Both the position numbers and the translations under genes were made by a program. Source: an uncultured Lachnospiraceae bacterium (GTDB taxonomy: Bacteria; Bacillota; Clostridia; Lachnospirales; Lachnospiraceae). Taken from it: a DNA stretch of 64,000 bases. Under the pieces are notes generated by a model that made no database searches, had not been told where the DNA came from, and was given only the letters and a program-made list of their open reading frames with translations. Shown piece after piece: positions 7,901 to 16,496 of the stretch. The stretch's first letter is position 1. Each line of letters opens with the position of its first letter. The stretch covers positions 4,899-68,898 of the forward strand of contig CAJTUA010000022.1 of NCBI GenBank assembly GCA_910579615.1, in the 5' to 3' direction.

Positions 7901-9650
7901 TGATGCTTGTCAGCTTCTCGATTTCAAACGGGATTGGCACCTGCGGGTTGACAAAGGTGGAAAATTTTTCCGTGATTGCGCCATCCACCACCTTCACCGC
8001 GCCGATTTCAATAATTTTGTCGTTCTGGTTGCTAAAGCCCGTTGTTTCAATATCAAAGACAACTGCCGGGCATTTTAATTCCTGCCCCTTGTCCGCGCGC
8101 ACGATATCCTCAAGGTCATCGACAAGGTATGCCTCCATGCCGTAAATGATTTTGAATGCTTTTGCGCGCGCAATATCTTCTTCATTTTTGAGCTTTTTGA
8201 TATCAATGGCATGGTTTGCAACCGGGAACGCCTGCACCACGCCGTGGTCGGTGATGGCAATCCCCGGGTGCCCCCAGGCAAACGCAGTCCTTACAAGGTC
8301 TTCCGGCGAGACAACCGCGTCCATATCGCTGTAGGTTGTGTGCGCGTGCAGCTCCACACGCTTTACCGGCGCGCCGTCTGTGCGCTTCTGCACAAAATTC
8401 GGGATTTCCTTTATGCCGACAATGGAGCTGATGGAAATTTCATGGTCGTATTTGTCCAGCATTGCCATCCCCTTGATTTTGATAAATGCGCCCTCTTTTA
8501 ATTTTTTGTTCAATTCTTCCTTCTGCTCGGCGCGCACGAAAAGCTTTGCCTGGATGGTGTCCGTAAAATCGGTGAAGGAAAAGATATAGAGCAGCTTTTC
8601 GTTTTTGAGCTCGCGTACATCAAGCTTTAAAATTTTCCCGTGCAGCACAACATCGCCGATTTCATCCTGTACCTCCGCAATCGGGATGGTATCGCCGTCA
8701 AAGGCGCGCCCGTAAAAGATGGTCGGGTCATCCGGGATTTCCTTTCGCCCGAATTTCCCCTTGTTGTAGGCTCCGCCGGAAAATTTCCCTTTCCAGGAGG
8801 TATCCTTTACAGGGAATGCGCCCTCCTGCTTTTTGAAGCTATCGTTTGCTGCACCTGCAGCAGACGGAAGTACGGAGGGCTTCCCTGCGGCAGTCTGGTT
8901 TGCTGTCATTTGCGGATTGGATGGGTGCGCGCTGCCGCTTTCTGGTATGCCATTTCCGGCGTTTGCAGCATTTACAGTTCCGATATTGTTCTGTGCTGTT
9001 TTTGCCGTCTGCCCGGTGCGTTCTGCTTTTGTGGAACCTACGTTCCCAAGAACTGCCCTGTCCGTCGGCTCCCCCAACGCTTTTCCGGCGGTAAGCACCC
9101 TGCGCAGCTGTTCCGGCACTGGGACGAACTCATATTCTTCTGTTTTTTCCGCCTCCGGAATCGGTTTATATTCAAAAACGGCAACCAGTTCAAAGCCAAA
9201 GCGCTCCCGGTAGAGTGTCTCGAAGAAATTCCGTATCGGCTGGCTCTTTTCCCGGTTGATAAAGCTGTCCGGCAGGGAAAAGAGCATCTGACTGCCCCGA
9301 AAAGATACCTCCGCCCCCTTTACAATGCCCGCAAGCACCGTGGACTGTGCAGAAAGCTCCTCGATAAAGCTGTCTGCACAGGCACTCCAGAGATTTTCCT
9401 GGTTGTACTGCGCGGAAAGATGGCAGGTTTCATGAAAACCGACCTCCCCTGCGGAATAAAACAGCTGCTTCTTCAGCTGATAGAGCATTTTCTTCTTCTC
9501 GCGGTACGGCACCGGATGCGTACTCTCGATATGTACCGTTATGTTTCCTGTCAATTTGGAGGCTGCTACCTTTGTGGCAGCAACCTCCTCAAATACGGCT
9601 CCCAATGCAGCATCCACCGTGAGCATATCAAATACTTCAAAAAATTTCAT
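4962..9650 (-). CDS. polC: DNA polymerase III PolC-type alpha subunit
   Basis: About 1562 residues, the replicative polymerase of low-GC Firmicutes. Domains in order: N-terminal tau-binding region (to about 190), a low-complexity Ala/Gly/Ser/Thr linker (about 195-295) that makes this copy about 100 residues longer than usual, an OB fold (about 320-400), and a PHP domain starting at VELHAHTTYSDMD (about 435). That domain is split by a DnaQ-like 3'-5' exonuclease (VVFDIETTGFS, about 530, then LVAHNARFDTGFIAKN and HHRAVDDAGCTAEIY). The polymerase core follows, with PDIDLNFSGEYQ (about 1078, catalytic acidic pair), and then helix-hairpin-helix DNA binding near the end (LSTIEGLGDKAADQIVEAV). The ATG at 9650 has AGGTG upstream; a GTG three codons earlier is the alternative. 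It lies 17 bases after ispG, last in the MEP/lipid cluster. Confidence 0.97.
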   Translation of the reverse strand: MKFFEVFDMLTVDAALGAVFEEVAATKVAASKLTGNITVHIESTHPVPYREKKKMLYQLKKQLFYSAGEVGFHETCHLSAQYNQENLWSACADSFIEELSAQSTVLAGIVKGAEVSFRGSQMLFSLPDSFINREKSQPIRNFFETLYRERFGFELVAVFEYKPIPEAEKTEEYEFVPVPEQLRRVLTAGKALGEPTDRAVLGNVGSTKAERTGQTAKTAQNNIGTVNAANAGNGIPESGSAHPSNPQMTANQTAAGKPSVLPSAAGAANDSFKKQEGAFPVKDTSWKGKFSGGAYNKGKFGRKEIPDDPTIFYGRAFDGDTIPIAEVQDEIGDVVLHGKILKLDVRELKNEKLLYIFSFTDFTDTIQAKLFVRAEQKEELNKKLKEGAFIKIKGMAMLDKYDHEISISSIVGIKEIPNFVQKRTDGAPVKRVELHAHTTYSDMDAVVSPEDLVRTAFAWGHPGIAITDHGVVQAFPVANHAIDIKKLKNEEDIARAKAFKIIYGMEAYLVDDLEDIVRADKGQELKCPAVVFDIETTGFSNQNDKIIEIGAVKVVDGAITEKFSTFVNPQVPIPFEIEKLTSITDEMVMGADTIDTILPQFLAFCEGCILVAHNARFDTGFIAKNAKDLGITADYTIVDTVGLARVLLPELHNFKLDTVAKELSVSLENHHRAVDDAGCTAEIYVKFLEMMQERGYKTLRDINERAEIAPDIIKKMRPYHAILLCRNDIGRINLYRMVSASHLDYFQRSPRIPKSMLSKYREGLILGSACEAGELYQAILRGESPDEINRLCEFYDYFEIQPLGNNRFMIEDTKISAVQSEDDLIAINKKIISLGEQYNKLVVATCDVHFLNPEDEVYRRIIMNSKGFKDADSQAPLYLRTTDEMLNEFRYLPPEKAEELVITNPRKIMDMVEKISPVRPDKCAPVIPHSDETLRNICYEKAHAIYGPTLPPQVEGRLEHELNSIIKNGFAVMYIIAQKLVWKSNEDGYLVGSRGSVGSSFVATMSGITEVNPLPPHYYCEKCHYADFDSDAVKPYAMSCGCDMPDRVCPQCGAMLIKDGHNIPFETFLGFNGDKEPDIDLNFSGEYQSKAHEYTEVIFGAGHTFRAGTIGTVADKTAFGYVKKYNEEHEKHQRPAEMERIALGCTGVRRSTGQHPGGIVVLPHGEEINSFTPLQHPANDTTTKIVTTHFEYHSIDHNLLKLDILGHDDPTMIRVLEDFTGLDAKKIRMDDPKVLSIFASTEALGIKPSDISGCDLGSLGIPECGTDFVMQMLRDTRPQSFSDMIRISGLSHGTDVWLNNTQTLIQEGTCTLSTAICTRDDIMTYLIQMGIENGHAFKIMESVRKGKGLTPEMKEEMKAHDVPEWYMWSCERIKYMFPKAHACAYVMMAFRIAYFKVYYPLAYYAAYFSIRASAFNYELMCLGKERLRMHMAEYKRRMNSSDFKEKLSQKEEDTYKDMKLVEEMYARGYDFEPIDIYTAKAHAFQILSDKKIMPCLSTIEGLGDKAADQIVEAVADGPFLSREDFRDRCKVSQTNCDKMAELGLLGDIPISNQISLLDFLGA

Positions 9651-9667
9651 TTCACGCACCTTTTCCT

Positions 9668-10726
9668 TTATGCCCCAAACGCGTCGAGTTCCTTTTTTAA
9701 CTCTGCCAAAAGCTCGCCCTCCGGTACTTTGCGGATGATTTCTCCCTTGCGGATAATCACCCCTTCGCCGTTCCCGCCTGCAATGCCAAGGTCCGCTTCC
9801 CTTGCCTCCCCTGGTCCGTTGACCGCACAGCCCATAACCGCTACCTTGATATCGTAAGGGTACTGCTTTACCAATTCCTCCACCGCGTGCGCAAGCGGGA
9901 TGAGGTCAATTTTCGTGCGCCCGCAGGTCGGGCAGGAAACAACCTCAATCCCGCCCTTTCTTAACCCCAGGGTCTTTAAAATCAGCTTTGCCGAATAAAC
10001 TTCCTCCACCGGATGCTCCGTCAGCGACACGCGCACCGTATCCCCGATGCCCTCATGCAAAAGGATGCCCAAACCCACCGCCGACTTGATGTTGCCGCCA
10101 GTTGCCGAGCCGGACTCCGTAATGCCGATATGCAGCGGGTATGTTGTTTTATCCGCAATCAACTCATGCGCCTGCACACACATCATCACGTCCGTTGATT
10201 TGATGGAGATAACCAGGTTTTCATATCCCATCTGCTCTATCATGCGCACTTTTAACAGCGCGCTCTCCACAAGCCCCTGTGCCGTAACATGCCCGTACTT
10301 CGCAATGAGTTCCTTCTCAAGGGAACCGCTGTTGACCCCGATGCGGATGGGGATGCCACGCTCCTTTGCTGCCGCCACAACCGCCTGTACCCCTTCGCGG
10401 CTCCCGATATTGCCCGGGTTGATGCGGATTTTGTCCGCCCCGTGCTCCATCGCAGCGATTGCCAGACGGTAGTCAAAATGAATGTCCGCCACGAGCGGAA
10501 TATGAATCTGCTTTTTAATCTCCGAAAATGCACATGCCGCCTCCATCGTCGGCACCGCCGCGCGGATAATTTCGCAGCCCGCCTCCTCAAGCTCCAGAAT
10601 CTGGCGCACAGTCGCCTTCACATCCTCCGTTTTCGTGTTCGTCATGGACTGGATGGCAACCGGGCTCCCGCCGCCGATGGCAACATCCCCTATCTGAACT
10701 TTTTTTGTATGGTCACGGTAAGCCAT
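9668..10726 (-). CDS. ispG: 4-hydroxy-3-methylbut-2-en-1-yl diphosphate synthase (flavodoxin)
   Basis: 352 residues from ATG 10724-10726, which has AAAGGGG upstream. A TTG ten codons earlier would overlap the rseP stop by four bases and is less likely. The enzyme is a 4Fe-4S reductase that turns MEcPP into HMBPP, the penultimate MEP-pathway step. The N-terminal TIM barrel begins with TKKVQIGDVAIGGGSPVAIQSM and includes VADIHFDYRLA and DKIRINPGNIG. The C-terminal cluster domain has CPTCGRTKIDL and GCAVNGPGEAREAD, giving the three cluster cysteines plus the conserved Glu. It works downstream of Dxr, three genes up in the same row, and supplies precursors for UppS. Confidence 0.96.
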   Translation of the reverse strand: MAYRDHTKKVQIGDVAIGGGSPVAIQSMTNTKTEDVKATVRQILELEEAGCEIIRAAVPTMEAACAFSEIKKQIHIPLVADIHFDYRLAIAAMEHGADKIRINPGNIGSREGVQAVVAAAKERGIPIRIGVNSGSLEKELIAKYGHVTAQGLVESALLKVRMIEQMGYENLVISIKSTDVMMCVQAHELIADKTTYPLHIGITESGSATGGNIKSAVGLGILLHEGIGDTVRVSLTEHPVEEVYSAKLILKTLGLRKGGIEVVSCPTCGRTKIDLIPLAHAVEELVKQYPYDIKVAVMGCAVNGPGEAREADLGIAGGNGEGVIIRKGEIIRKVPEGELLAELKKELDAFGA

Positions 10727-10752
10727 TCTTACCCACCCCTTTCCGGTTTCTG

Positions 10753-12054
10753 TCAATGGAACAAATTCGTTATGTCATTATAAAATACAAATACCATCAA
10801 AATCATCAACAGCACGAAGAAAATGCCGTTGACCAGACCTTCCTTCTCGCGGTTGACTGGTTTTCGCCGGATGCCCTCGATAATCAGGAACAAAAGCCGC
10901 CCGCCGTCGAGCGCCGGAATCGGCAGCAGGTTCATGACCCCTAAGTTCGCACTTAACAGCACGCACCAGTTAATCAGCTCAACAATCACAACAAGTGCGC
11001 CGTAGGGCGACGCCTCGCTCATCACATTGCTGATTTCACTCACAATGCGCACCGGTCCCCCGATATCATTGCGGCTGACCTTCCCTTTAAAAATCTGCCC
11101 GAGGCTCTTTACCGTTGTTACAATCCAGTATTTTACTTCCGCCGCACTGTATTTGATAATGCTAAGCCCCCTTGTCTTTTCCGCGTAGAGGTTGTACGAA
11201 AACCCAAGGCTGTACGATTCGCTGATTGTCGGGGTGACCTCCACTTCATAATCCAGGCTGTTGCGCGTATAACCGACCGTTACCGTCTCGCCATTTAACG
11301 GGCTGTTCTGCATATACTCCAAAAGGGCATTGCCCGTCGCAATCCGCGTGCCGTTGATGGAGGTAATGGTATCGCCCGCCACAATGCCTGCCGCCTCAAA
11401 AGCCCCGCCCTTGCTTACGCTGCTGATGGTTGCCGGCATGTCATCCCCCTGGTAGCCAAACCCAAGAAGATAGCGGATGCTTTTTTGTGGTACTACAGTT
11501 GTCGTATGCTGCTTGCCATCGCGCTTGTAGGTGATTTCTACAGGTGTCGAATCCGTGATGGGGTTAAACGTTTCCTCCACCATAATCTCGCGCCCGAAAT
11601 TAATTTTCTTCCCGTCATAGCGGACGATAATATCCCCTTCCATAAGCCCTGCCTGCGCGGCCGCGCCCTCCGATGGCACACTGGTCACCCGGGCAGGGTC
11701 ATAGCCCGCGATTGCCACCATAATCATGGACAGGAGGAAGGCAAGAATAAAATTAAAGAGCGGTCCTGCAAAAATAACCTGGAAACGCTGCCAGACAGTC
11801 TTGTTGTTAAACGCCTTTGCGTCGTCGGAATTTTCATCCTCCCCGACCATCATGCACGCGCCGCCAATTGGAAACAGGCGCAGGGAATACAAGGTTTCGC
11901 CCTTTTTTATGCCAAAAAGCTTTGGTCCCATACCAAGACAAAACTCATTCACGCCAATGCCATTTTTCTTCGCGAACAAAAAATGCCCAAGCTCATGGAA
12001 AATCACGACAAGGCTGAACATCAAAATTGCTACGATAATACTGCCAATCTTCAT
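10753..12054 (-). CDS. rseP: RIP metalloprotease RseP/RasP (site-2 protease)
   Basis: 433 residues, started at ATG 12052-12054 with GAGGAGAGA upstream. It is a membrane zinc protease that cleaves membrane-anchored anti-sigma factors and remnant signal peptides inside the bilayer. The first transmembrane helix carries HELGH (residues 20-24). A PDZ domain follows (about 130-220, GYDPARVTSVPSEGAAAQAGLMEGD) and a second PDZ-like repeat (GGAFEAAGIVAGDTI). A later helix carries NLLPIPALDGGRLLF, the third zinc ligand. Position between dxr and ispG is the classic clostridial order. Any anti-sigma target is not visible nearby. Confidence 0.95.
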   Translation of the reverse strand: MKIGSIIVAILMFSLVVIFHELGHFLFAKKNGIGVNEFCLGMGPKLFGIKKGETLYSLRLFPIGGACMMVGEDENSDDAKAFNNKTVWQRFQVIFAGPLFNFILAFLLSMIMVAIAGYDPARVTSVPSEGAAAQAGLMEGDIIVRYDGKKINFGREIMVEETFNPITDSTPVEITYKRDGKQHTTTVVPQKSIRYLLGFGYQGDDMPATISSVSKGGAFEAAGIVAGDTITSINGTRIATGNALLEYMQNSPLNGETVTVGYTRNSLDYEVEVTPTISESYSLGFSYNLYAEKTRGLSIIKYSAAEVKYWIVTTVKSLGQIFKGKVSRNDIGGPVRIVSEISNVMSEASPYGALVVIVELINWCVLLSANLGVMNLLPIPALDGGRLLFLIIEGIRRKPVNREKEGLVNGIFFVLLMILMVFVFYNDITNLFH

Positions 12055-12187
12055 TCTCTCCTCTTTCCTGCAGTATCTGGGGAAAACCCTTGACACTGCG
12101 CCAATCATTCATATTCCTGACCATCCTGCGGTCATTTTTGGGCTGCTTACCCGGCGCCCGGTTTTACGCGGATTCTTTGGCCACGCT

Positions 12188-13327
12188 TTAAGAACAGCGC
12201 TTTAAAAACTCGCGCGTCTGCAGCTCCGTTTCCAAAATCTGGCTAAGCGACGGCGCATTTATCACTCTGTGCTCCTGCATTGCCATGCCAATCAGCCTCG
12301 TAATATCGGTAAATCCAATTCTGCGGTTTAAAAACTCTGCCACGGCATACTCGTTTGCCGCGTTAAAGACAACCGGCATGCTGCCGCCCGCGCGGATTGC
12401 CCCATATGCCAGGGACAGCCCCGGAAGCTCTTCCATATCCGGCATTTCAAAGGTCAGGTCCGCAAGCTTTGTCAGGCTTAGGCGGCTGCCCGGCAGATAC
12501 CTTCTGTCCGGATAAGTCAGCGCGTACTGGATGGGGAGCTTCATATCCGGCACGCCAAGCTGTGCAATGACAGCCCCATCCTCATATTCCACCGCGGAAT
12601 GAATCACGCTCTGCGGGTGGATGACAACCTCGATTTTTTCCGCGGGCATGTCGAACAGCCAGCTCGCCTCCATCACCTCAAGCCCTTTGTTTACCATTGT
12701 CGCGGAATCCACCGTAATTTTATGCCCCATGCTCCAGTTCGGATGCTTTAGCGCGTCTTCCACCGTTACGCCCGCAAGCTCCGACTGCTTTTTCCCGCGG
12801 AACGGTCCGCCGGATGCCGTTAAAATCAGCTTTTCCACCTTGCCCCCGCCGCCCTGCATGGACTGAAAGATTGCGGAGTGCTCACTGTCCACTGGAAGCA
12901 GGCGCACCCGGTGTTCCTTTACAAGCGGCATAATCAGATGCCCCGCCGTCACCAGGGTTTCCTTGTTTGCAAACGCAATGTCTTTTCCCGCGCGGATTGC
13001 CTCAATAACCGGACGGATGCCAATCATTCCGACGACTGCCGTGACAACCATATCGGCCTCCTTTGCAAGTGAGCAGGAAATCAGTCCGTCCATGCCCGCC
13101 ACAACCGTAATGGGAAGGTCGCGCACCCGCGTTTTAAAATCTGCCGCGCGCGCCTCATCATACACGCACACAAGGCGCGGCAGAAATTCCCTCGTCTGCG
13201 CCTCAAGCAAATCAATGCTCCCGTGCGCCGCAAGCGCCGCAACCTTTATATCGGCATTGTTTCTCACGACCTCAAGAGTCTGTGTTCCAATCGAGCCGGT
13301 CGAGCCAAGAATTGATATTGCCTTCAT
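12188..13327 (-). CDS. dxr: 1-deoxy-D-xylulose 5-phosphate reductoisomerase
   Basis: 379 residues. It is the NADPH-dependent first committed step of the MEP pathway (DXP to MEP). The Rossmann start is KAISILGSTGSIGTQTLEV. The NADPH and metal site motifs are AFANKETLVTAGHLI and LPVDSEHSAIFQSMQG. The substrate loop is LTASGGPFRG, and HPNWSMGHKITVDSATMVNKGLEVMEA is cut across the catalytic region. GAGGT precedes the ATG. About 130 bases separate it from rseP, with no gene between. It shares the MEP pathway with ispG. Confidence 0.97.
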   Translation of the reverse strand: MKAISILGSTGSIGTQTLEVVRNNADIKVAALAAHGSIDLLEAQTREFLPRLVCVYDEARAADFKTRVRDLPITVVAGMDGLISCSLAKEADMVVTAVVGMIGIRPVIEAIRAGKDIAFANKETLVTAGHLIMPLVKEHRVRLLPVDSEHSAIFQSMQGGGGKVEKLILTASGGPFRGKKQSELAGVTVEDALKHPNWSMGHKITVDSATMVNKGLEVMEASWLFDMPAEKIEVVIHPQSVIHSAVEYEDGAVIAQLGVPDMKLPIQYALTYPDRRYLPGSRLSLTKLADLTFEMPDMEELPGLSLAYGAIRAGGSMPVVFNAANEYAVAEFLNRRIGFTDITRLIGMAMQEHRVINAPSLSQILETELQTREFLKRCS

Positions 13328-13449
13328 ATGTTACCTCATTTCTATATACATTTTGCACACCTTTTCGCAAAACATGAATCAACCTGGTCAGCTTTGCGCC
13401 TTATGCAAAAGTGAAAGCGCGAAAGCGGACATTCATAACATCCATGCCC

Positions 13450-14247
13450 TTACAAAAGCTGTGCCAGATAATAGATTACCGGTGCCGTAAAAATCACGCT
13501 GTCAAAGCGGTCCATGATACCGCCATGCCCCGGAATCAGCTTCCCGTAATCCTTTACATCGTAATTGCGCTTGATTGCGGATGCCGCCCAGTCGCCAAGC
13601 TGCGATATCACAGAAGATGCCGCGCCCATCACGGCGCACACAAACACCGGCTGTGCAAACATGGTAAGTTTTGCAGAAAAAACCGCCGCGTACAGCGCGC
13701 CCAACGCCGCCGCGCCAACGATACCCCCGATGCAGCCCTCCAGGGATTTTTTCGGCGAAAGCTTCGGTACAATCTTGTGTTTCCCAAGCTTCCTGCCAAC
13801 CAGGTATGCAAAGGTATCCGACCCCCACGACCCGATAAATATCAGCCATACAAGATACGCGCCGCCCTCACACAACCGCAGCAAAAAGACATAGCTTAGC
13901 ATCACCGCCACATAAAAAAATCCGAAAAACACCATTGTAATCTGCTCGGAACGGTATTTCGGGAAGGTAAACACATACCCTAACATCAAAACCAAAAAGA
14001 ACGCGATAAAAAACTCCGTCCGGTACGTCCCCTGCCCGAAAAACAGCAAAAAATCATAGCCGATGCAGGCAAGATAGCCGATGATTCCCACCGGTGCCTT
14101 ATGGACGCCAAGCACACGGTACATTTCCATCATACCAATCAGCGAAATTGCAAGTATTACCCCAAAAAGTACATTCCCACCAAGAATGAGTGCAAGCGCC
14201 GCGCACACCACAATAATGCACGAGCTGCGAAACCGAACCCAGAACAT
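13450..14247 (-). CDS. cdsA: Phosphatidate cytidylyltransferase
   Basis: 265 residues, with about eight hydrophobic segments. The enzyme makes CDP-diacylglycerol from CTP and phosphatidic acid in the membrane, the branch point of phospholipid synthesis. The C-terminal signature is clear: SWGSDTFAYLVGRKLGKHK, then SPKKSLEGCIGG, and near the end DYGKLIPGHGGIMDRFDS. It begins five bases after the uppS stop, so the two are translationally linked. A hairpin-rich 120-base gap separates it from dxr. Confidence 0.95.
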   Translation of the reverse strand: MFWVRFRSSCIIVVCAALALILGGNVLFGVILAISLIGMMEMYRVLGVHKAPVGIIGYLACIGYDFLLFFGQGTYRTEFFIAFFLVLMLGYVFTFPKYRSEQITMVFFGFFYVAVMLSYVFLLRLCEGGAYLVWLIFIGSWGSDTFAYLVGRKLGKHKIVPKLSPKKSLEGCIGGIVGAAALGALYAAVFSAKLTMFAQPVFVCAVMGAASSVISQLGDWAASAIKRNYDVKDYGKLIPGHGGIMDRFDSVIFTAPVIYYLAQLL

Positions 14248-14252
14248 AGCCT

Positions 14253-14966
14253 TTAAACCCCTCCAAATCTTCTGTCTCTTTTATTATAATACTCAATTGC
14301 CTTTTGTAATTCCTTTTTATCAAAATCAGGCCACAAAACATCCGTGAAATAAAGCTCGGCATAGGCTAACTGCCAAAGCAGGTAGTTTGACAGGCGCACC
14401 TCCCCGCTTGTGCGAATCAGAAGCTCCGGCGTCGGGATTCCTGCTGTGTCCAGATAATTTTCAAAATCATTCTCCTTAAGCGCACCAAGCGCCACATTTC
14501 CTGCCGCGTAATCTTTTGCAAGCTGCTTCGCCGCGCGCAAAAGCTCATCCCTGCCCCCGTAATTTAACGCAACCTGGAAATGAAGCCCCGTATTGTCCTT
14601 TGAGGCCTCCTCAAGCCTTTTTATGCTCTCCTGCAAATCTTCATCCAGCCTGCTGACATCCCCGATAATGCGCACGCGCATATTGTTCTTTTTGCTCGTC
14701 TTAATACAGTCCTTCATATAGTCGCGCAAAAGATTCATCAGCGTATCAATCTCATCCTGCGGGCGCTTCCAGTTTTCTGTGGAAAATGCGTAGACGGTCA
14801 GATACTGTATCCCCATCTTATATGCGTCCTCACAGATTTTTTCCACGGTCTTGCTCCCCTGCGCGTGCCCGTAGGTTCGCGGCATCATTCTCTTTTTCGC
14901 CCAGCGCCCGTTGCCATCCATAATAATTGCAACGTGCTGTGGGATTACATAATTTTCTTTGCTCAT
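14253..14966 (-). CDS. uppS: Isoprenyl transferase (undecaprenyl diphosphate synthase)
   Basis: 237 residues from ATG 14964-14966, with AAGGGG upstream. The longer frame to 15038 would run through a terminator. The enzyme adds cis-isoprene units to farnesyl diphosphate to make the C55 lipid carrier for the wall. The signature block QHVAIIMDGNGRWAKKR has the catalytic Asp; YAFSTENWKRPQDE and the C-terminal RTSGEVRLSNYLLWQLAYAE with LYFTDVLWPDF are also present. It is made from MEP-pathway precursors (dxr, ispG nearby) and feeds the carrier recycled by UppP at 36 kb. Confidence 0.96.
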   Translation of the reverse strand: MSKENYVIPQHVAIIMDGNGRWAKKRMMPRTYGHAQGSKTVEKICEDAYKMGIQYLTVYAFSTENWKRPQDEIDTLMNLLRDYMKDCIKTSKKNNMRVRIIGDVSRLDEDLQESIKRLEEASKDNTGLHFQVALNYGGRDELLRAAKQLAKDYAAGNVALGALKENDFENYLDTAGIPTPELLIRTSGEVRLSNYLLWQLAYAELYFTDVLWPDFDKKELQKAIEYYNKRDRRFGGV

Positions 14967-15016
14967 AATCGCCCCTTCAAAACATAACGTTCCGGGATTT
15001 TCGCTTATGAAAACGC

Positions 15017-15055
15017 GCAAAAGAACAAACCTGCACATAAACTGCAGGCCTGTTC
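15017..15055 (-). terminator. Intrinsic terminator after frr
   Basis: On the minus strand GAACA..CCTGCA pairs with TGCAGG..TGTTC (15023-15055), with a seven-base loop and a 2x2 internal mismatch, followed by TTTTG. It sits 32 bases after the frr stop and before the uppS binding site. It would separate pyrH-frr from uppS onward, or give partial read-through. Confidence 0.65.
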
Positions 15056-15086
15056 ACTCCCATGCGCCTTTCGCTTTTCCGGTATG

Positions 15087-15641
15087 TTAAACGGTCATAA
15101 TCTCCTTCGACTTTGACTCGGTCTCTTTATCAATCATCTCGATGTACTTATCCGTCATCTTCTGGATTTCATCCTCGATGGTCTTTTGCTCATCCTCTGA
15201 AATCTCGCTTGCCTTCGCCGCCTTCTTAATCGCATCGTTCGCATCCCTGCGGATATTGCGGACCGCAACCTTTGCGTTTTCCGCTTTCTTCTTCACGTCC
15301 TTTGCAAGATCCTTTCTGCGGTCCTCCGTAAGCTCCGGGAATACCAGGCGGATGACCTTCCCGTCATTGCCCGGTGTAATCCCTAAGTCGGATGCGAGGA
15401 TGGTCTTTTCAATCTCCTTAATCATCTTAGATTCCCAAGGCTGGATTTGGATGACCCTCGCCTCCGGCACGGAAATATTCGCCACCGACTGCAGCGGGGA
15501 CGGCGTGCCGTAATAATCAACGCGAAGCTTATCCAGAAGGTGCGGGTTTGCGCGCCCTGCGCGGATTGAGGAAAACTCCTCGCGCAGCGCCTCAAGGGAT
15601 TTTCCCATCTTCTCGTCAAAAGGTTTGATTTTCTCGTTCAT
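15087..15641 (-). CDS. frr: Ribosome recycling factor
   Basis: 184 residues, normal family length. It splits post-termination 70S ribosomes together with EF-G. The typical three-helix-bundle sequence is intact: SSIRAGRANPHLLDKLRVDYYGTPSPL, then PWESKMIKEIEKTILASDLGI and RLVFPELTEDRRKDLAKDVKK, ending in helix KYIEMIDKETESKSKEIM. It follows pyrH by 85 bases, the usual neighbour in Firmicutes. Confidence 0.97.
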   Translation of the reverse strand: MNEKIKPFDEKMGKSLEALREEFSSIRAGRANPHLLDKLRVDYYGTPSPLQSVANISVPEARVIQIQPWESKMIKEIEKTILASDLGITPGNDGKVIRLVFPELTEDRRKDLAKDVKKKAENAKVAVRNIRRDANDAIKKAAKASEISEDEQKTIEDEIQKMTDKYIEMIDKETESKSKEIMTV

Positions 15642-15726
15642 ACTATTCCTCCATTTCGCGGGATATCATTGTTTGCGGTACTGTCTTTGTGCCATGGCAA
15701 TTCTGCCATCGGCAAAGCAGCCATGG

Positions 15727-16425
15727 TTACTCCACCGTGACAACCGTCCCCGTAATCTTTCCATTCCCGTTATTTACAATGCTGTTTTCCTCGCCAAGTG
15801 AAAATACAAGCAGAGGAATTTTATTTTCCATGCACATCACCGTTGCCGTCAGGTCAAGGATGGCAAGTTTTTTGTCAAGCAGCTCCTGGTAGGAAACCGT
15901 GTCATACTTTTTCGCCGCTGGGTTTGTCTTCGGGTCACTGTCGTAGACCCCGTCCACCGCGCGTGCCATCAAAATCATATCGCATGAAAGCTCGACCGCG
16001 CGCAGTGCTGTCGCCGTATCCGTCGAGAAATATGGATGCCCTGTGCCCCCGGCAAGAAATACAACCGCCCCCTGCCCAAGGCTTTCCGTTGCCGCTTCCC
16101 TTGAAAACAGCTCCGTCATCGAACCAACCAAAAAAGGTGTAAACACTTTTGTTTTCATTCCGACATGGCGGAAAATTTCGGAAACATAAATGCAGTTCAT
16201 CACGGTCGCAAGCATCCCAATCTGGTCCGCCCTCGTGCGCTCAATCGTCTCGCTGCTGCGTCCGCGCCAGAAATTCCCCCCGCCGATTACAACCGCAACC
16301 TGCACGCCATCTGCCGTCAGCTGCTTTACCTGCTCTGCCACGCGGATGCAGGTTGCCTCGTCAAAGCCGGTCTTTTTCTCCCCCGCAAGTGCCTCCCCGC
16401 TCAGCTTTAATAAAACTCGCTTCAT
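15727..16425 (-). CDS. pyrH: Uridylate (UMP) kinase
   Basis: 232 residues of the amino-acid-kinase fold. It phosphorylates UMP to UDP and is normally a hexamer regulated by GTP and UTP. Visible motifs are KRVLLKLSGEALAG at the N-terminus, VAVVIGGGNFWRGR (phosphate loop), RTRADQIGMLATVMN, VFLAGGTGHPYFSTDTATALRA and MARAVDGVYDSDPK. The ATG is preceded by AAAGGAG. It starts the pyrH-frr pair; the deacetylase gene stops 70 bases upstream on the same strand. Confidence 0.97.
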   Translation of the reverse strand: MKRVLLKLSGEALAGEKKTGFDEATCIRVAEQVKQLTADGVQVAVVIGGGNFWRGRSSETIERTRADQIGMLATVMNCIYVSEIFRHVGMKTKVFTPFLVGSMTELFSREAATESLGQGAVVFLAGGTGHPYFSTDTATALRAVELSCDMILMARAVDGVYDSDPKTNPAAKKYDTVSYQELLDKKLAILDLTATVMCMENKIPLLVFSLGEENSIVNNGNGKITGTVVTVE

Positions 16426-16496
16426 TGTTCTCCTTTGTCACCTCCTGTTTTATGTTTTCTTTTTAAAAATACTTCCCTGATTGAAACACCGGGTTT

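Noticed and set aside
8640..9857. 405-residue plus-strand frame across polC and ispG
   Set aside because: Antisense shadow. polC and ispG carry full family motifs on the other strand.
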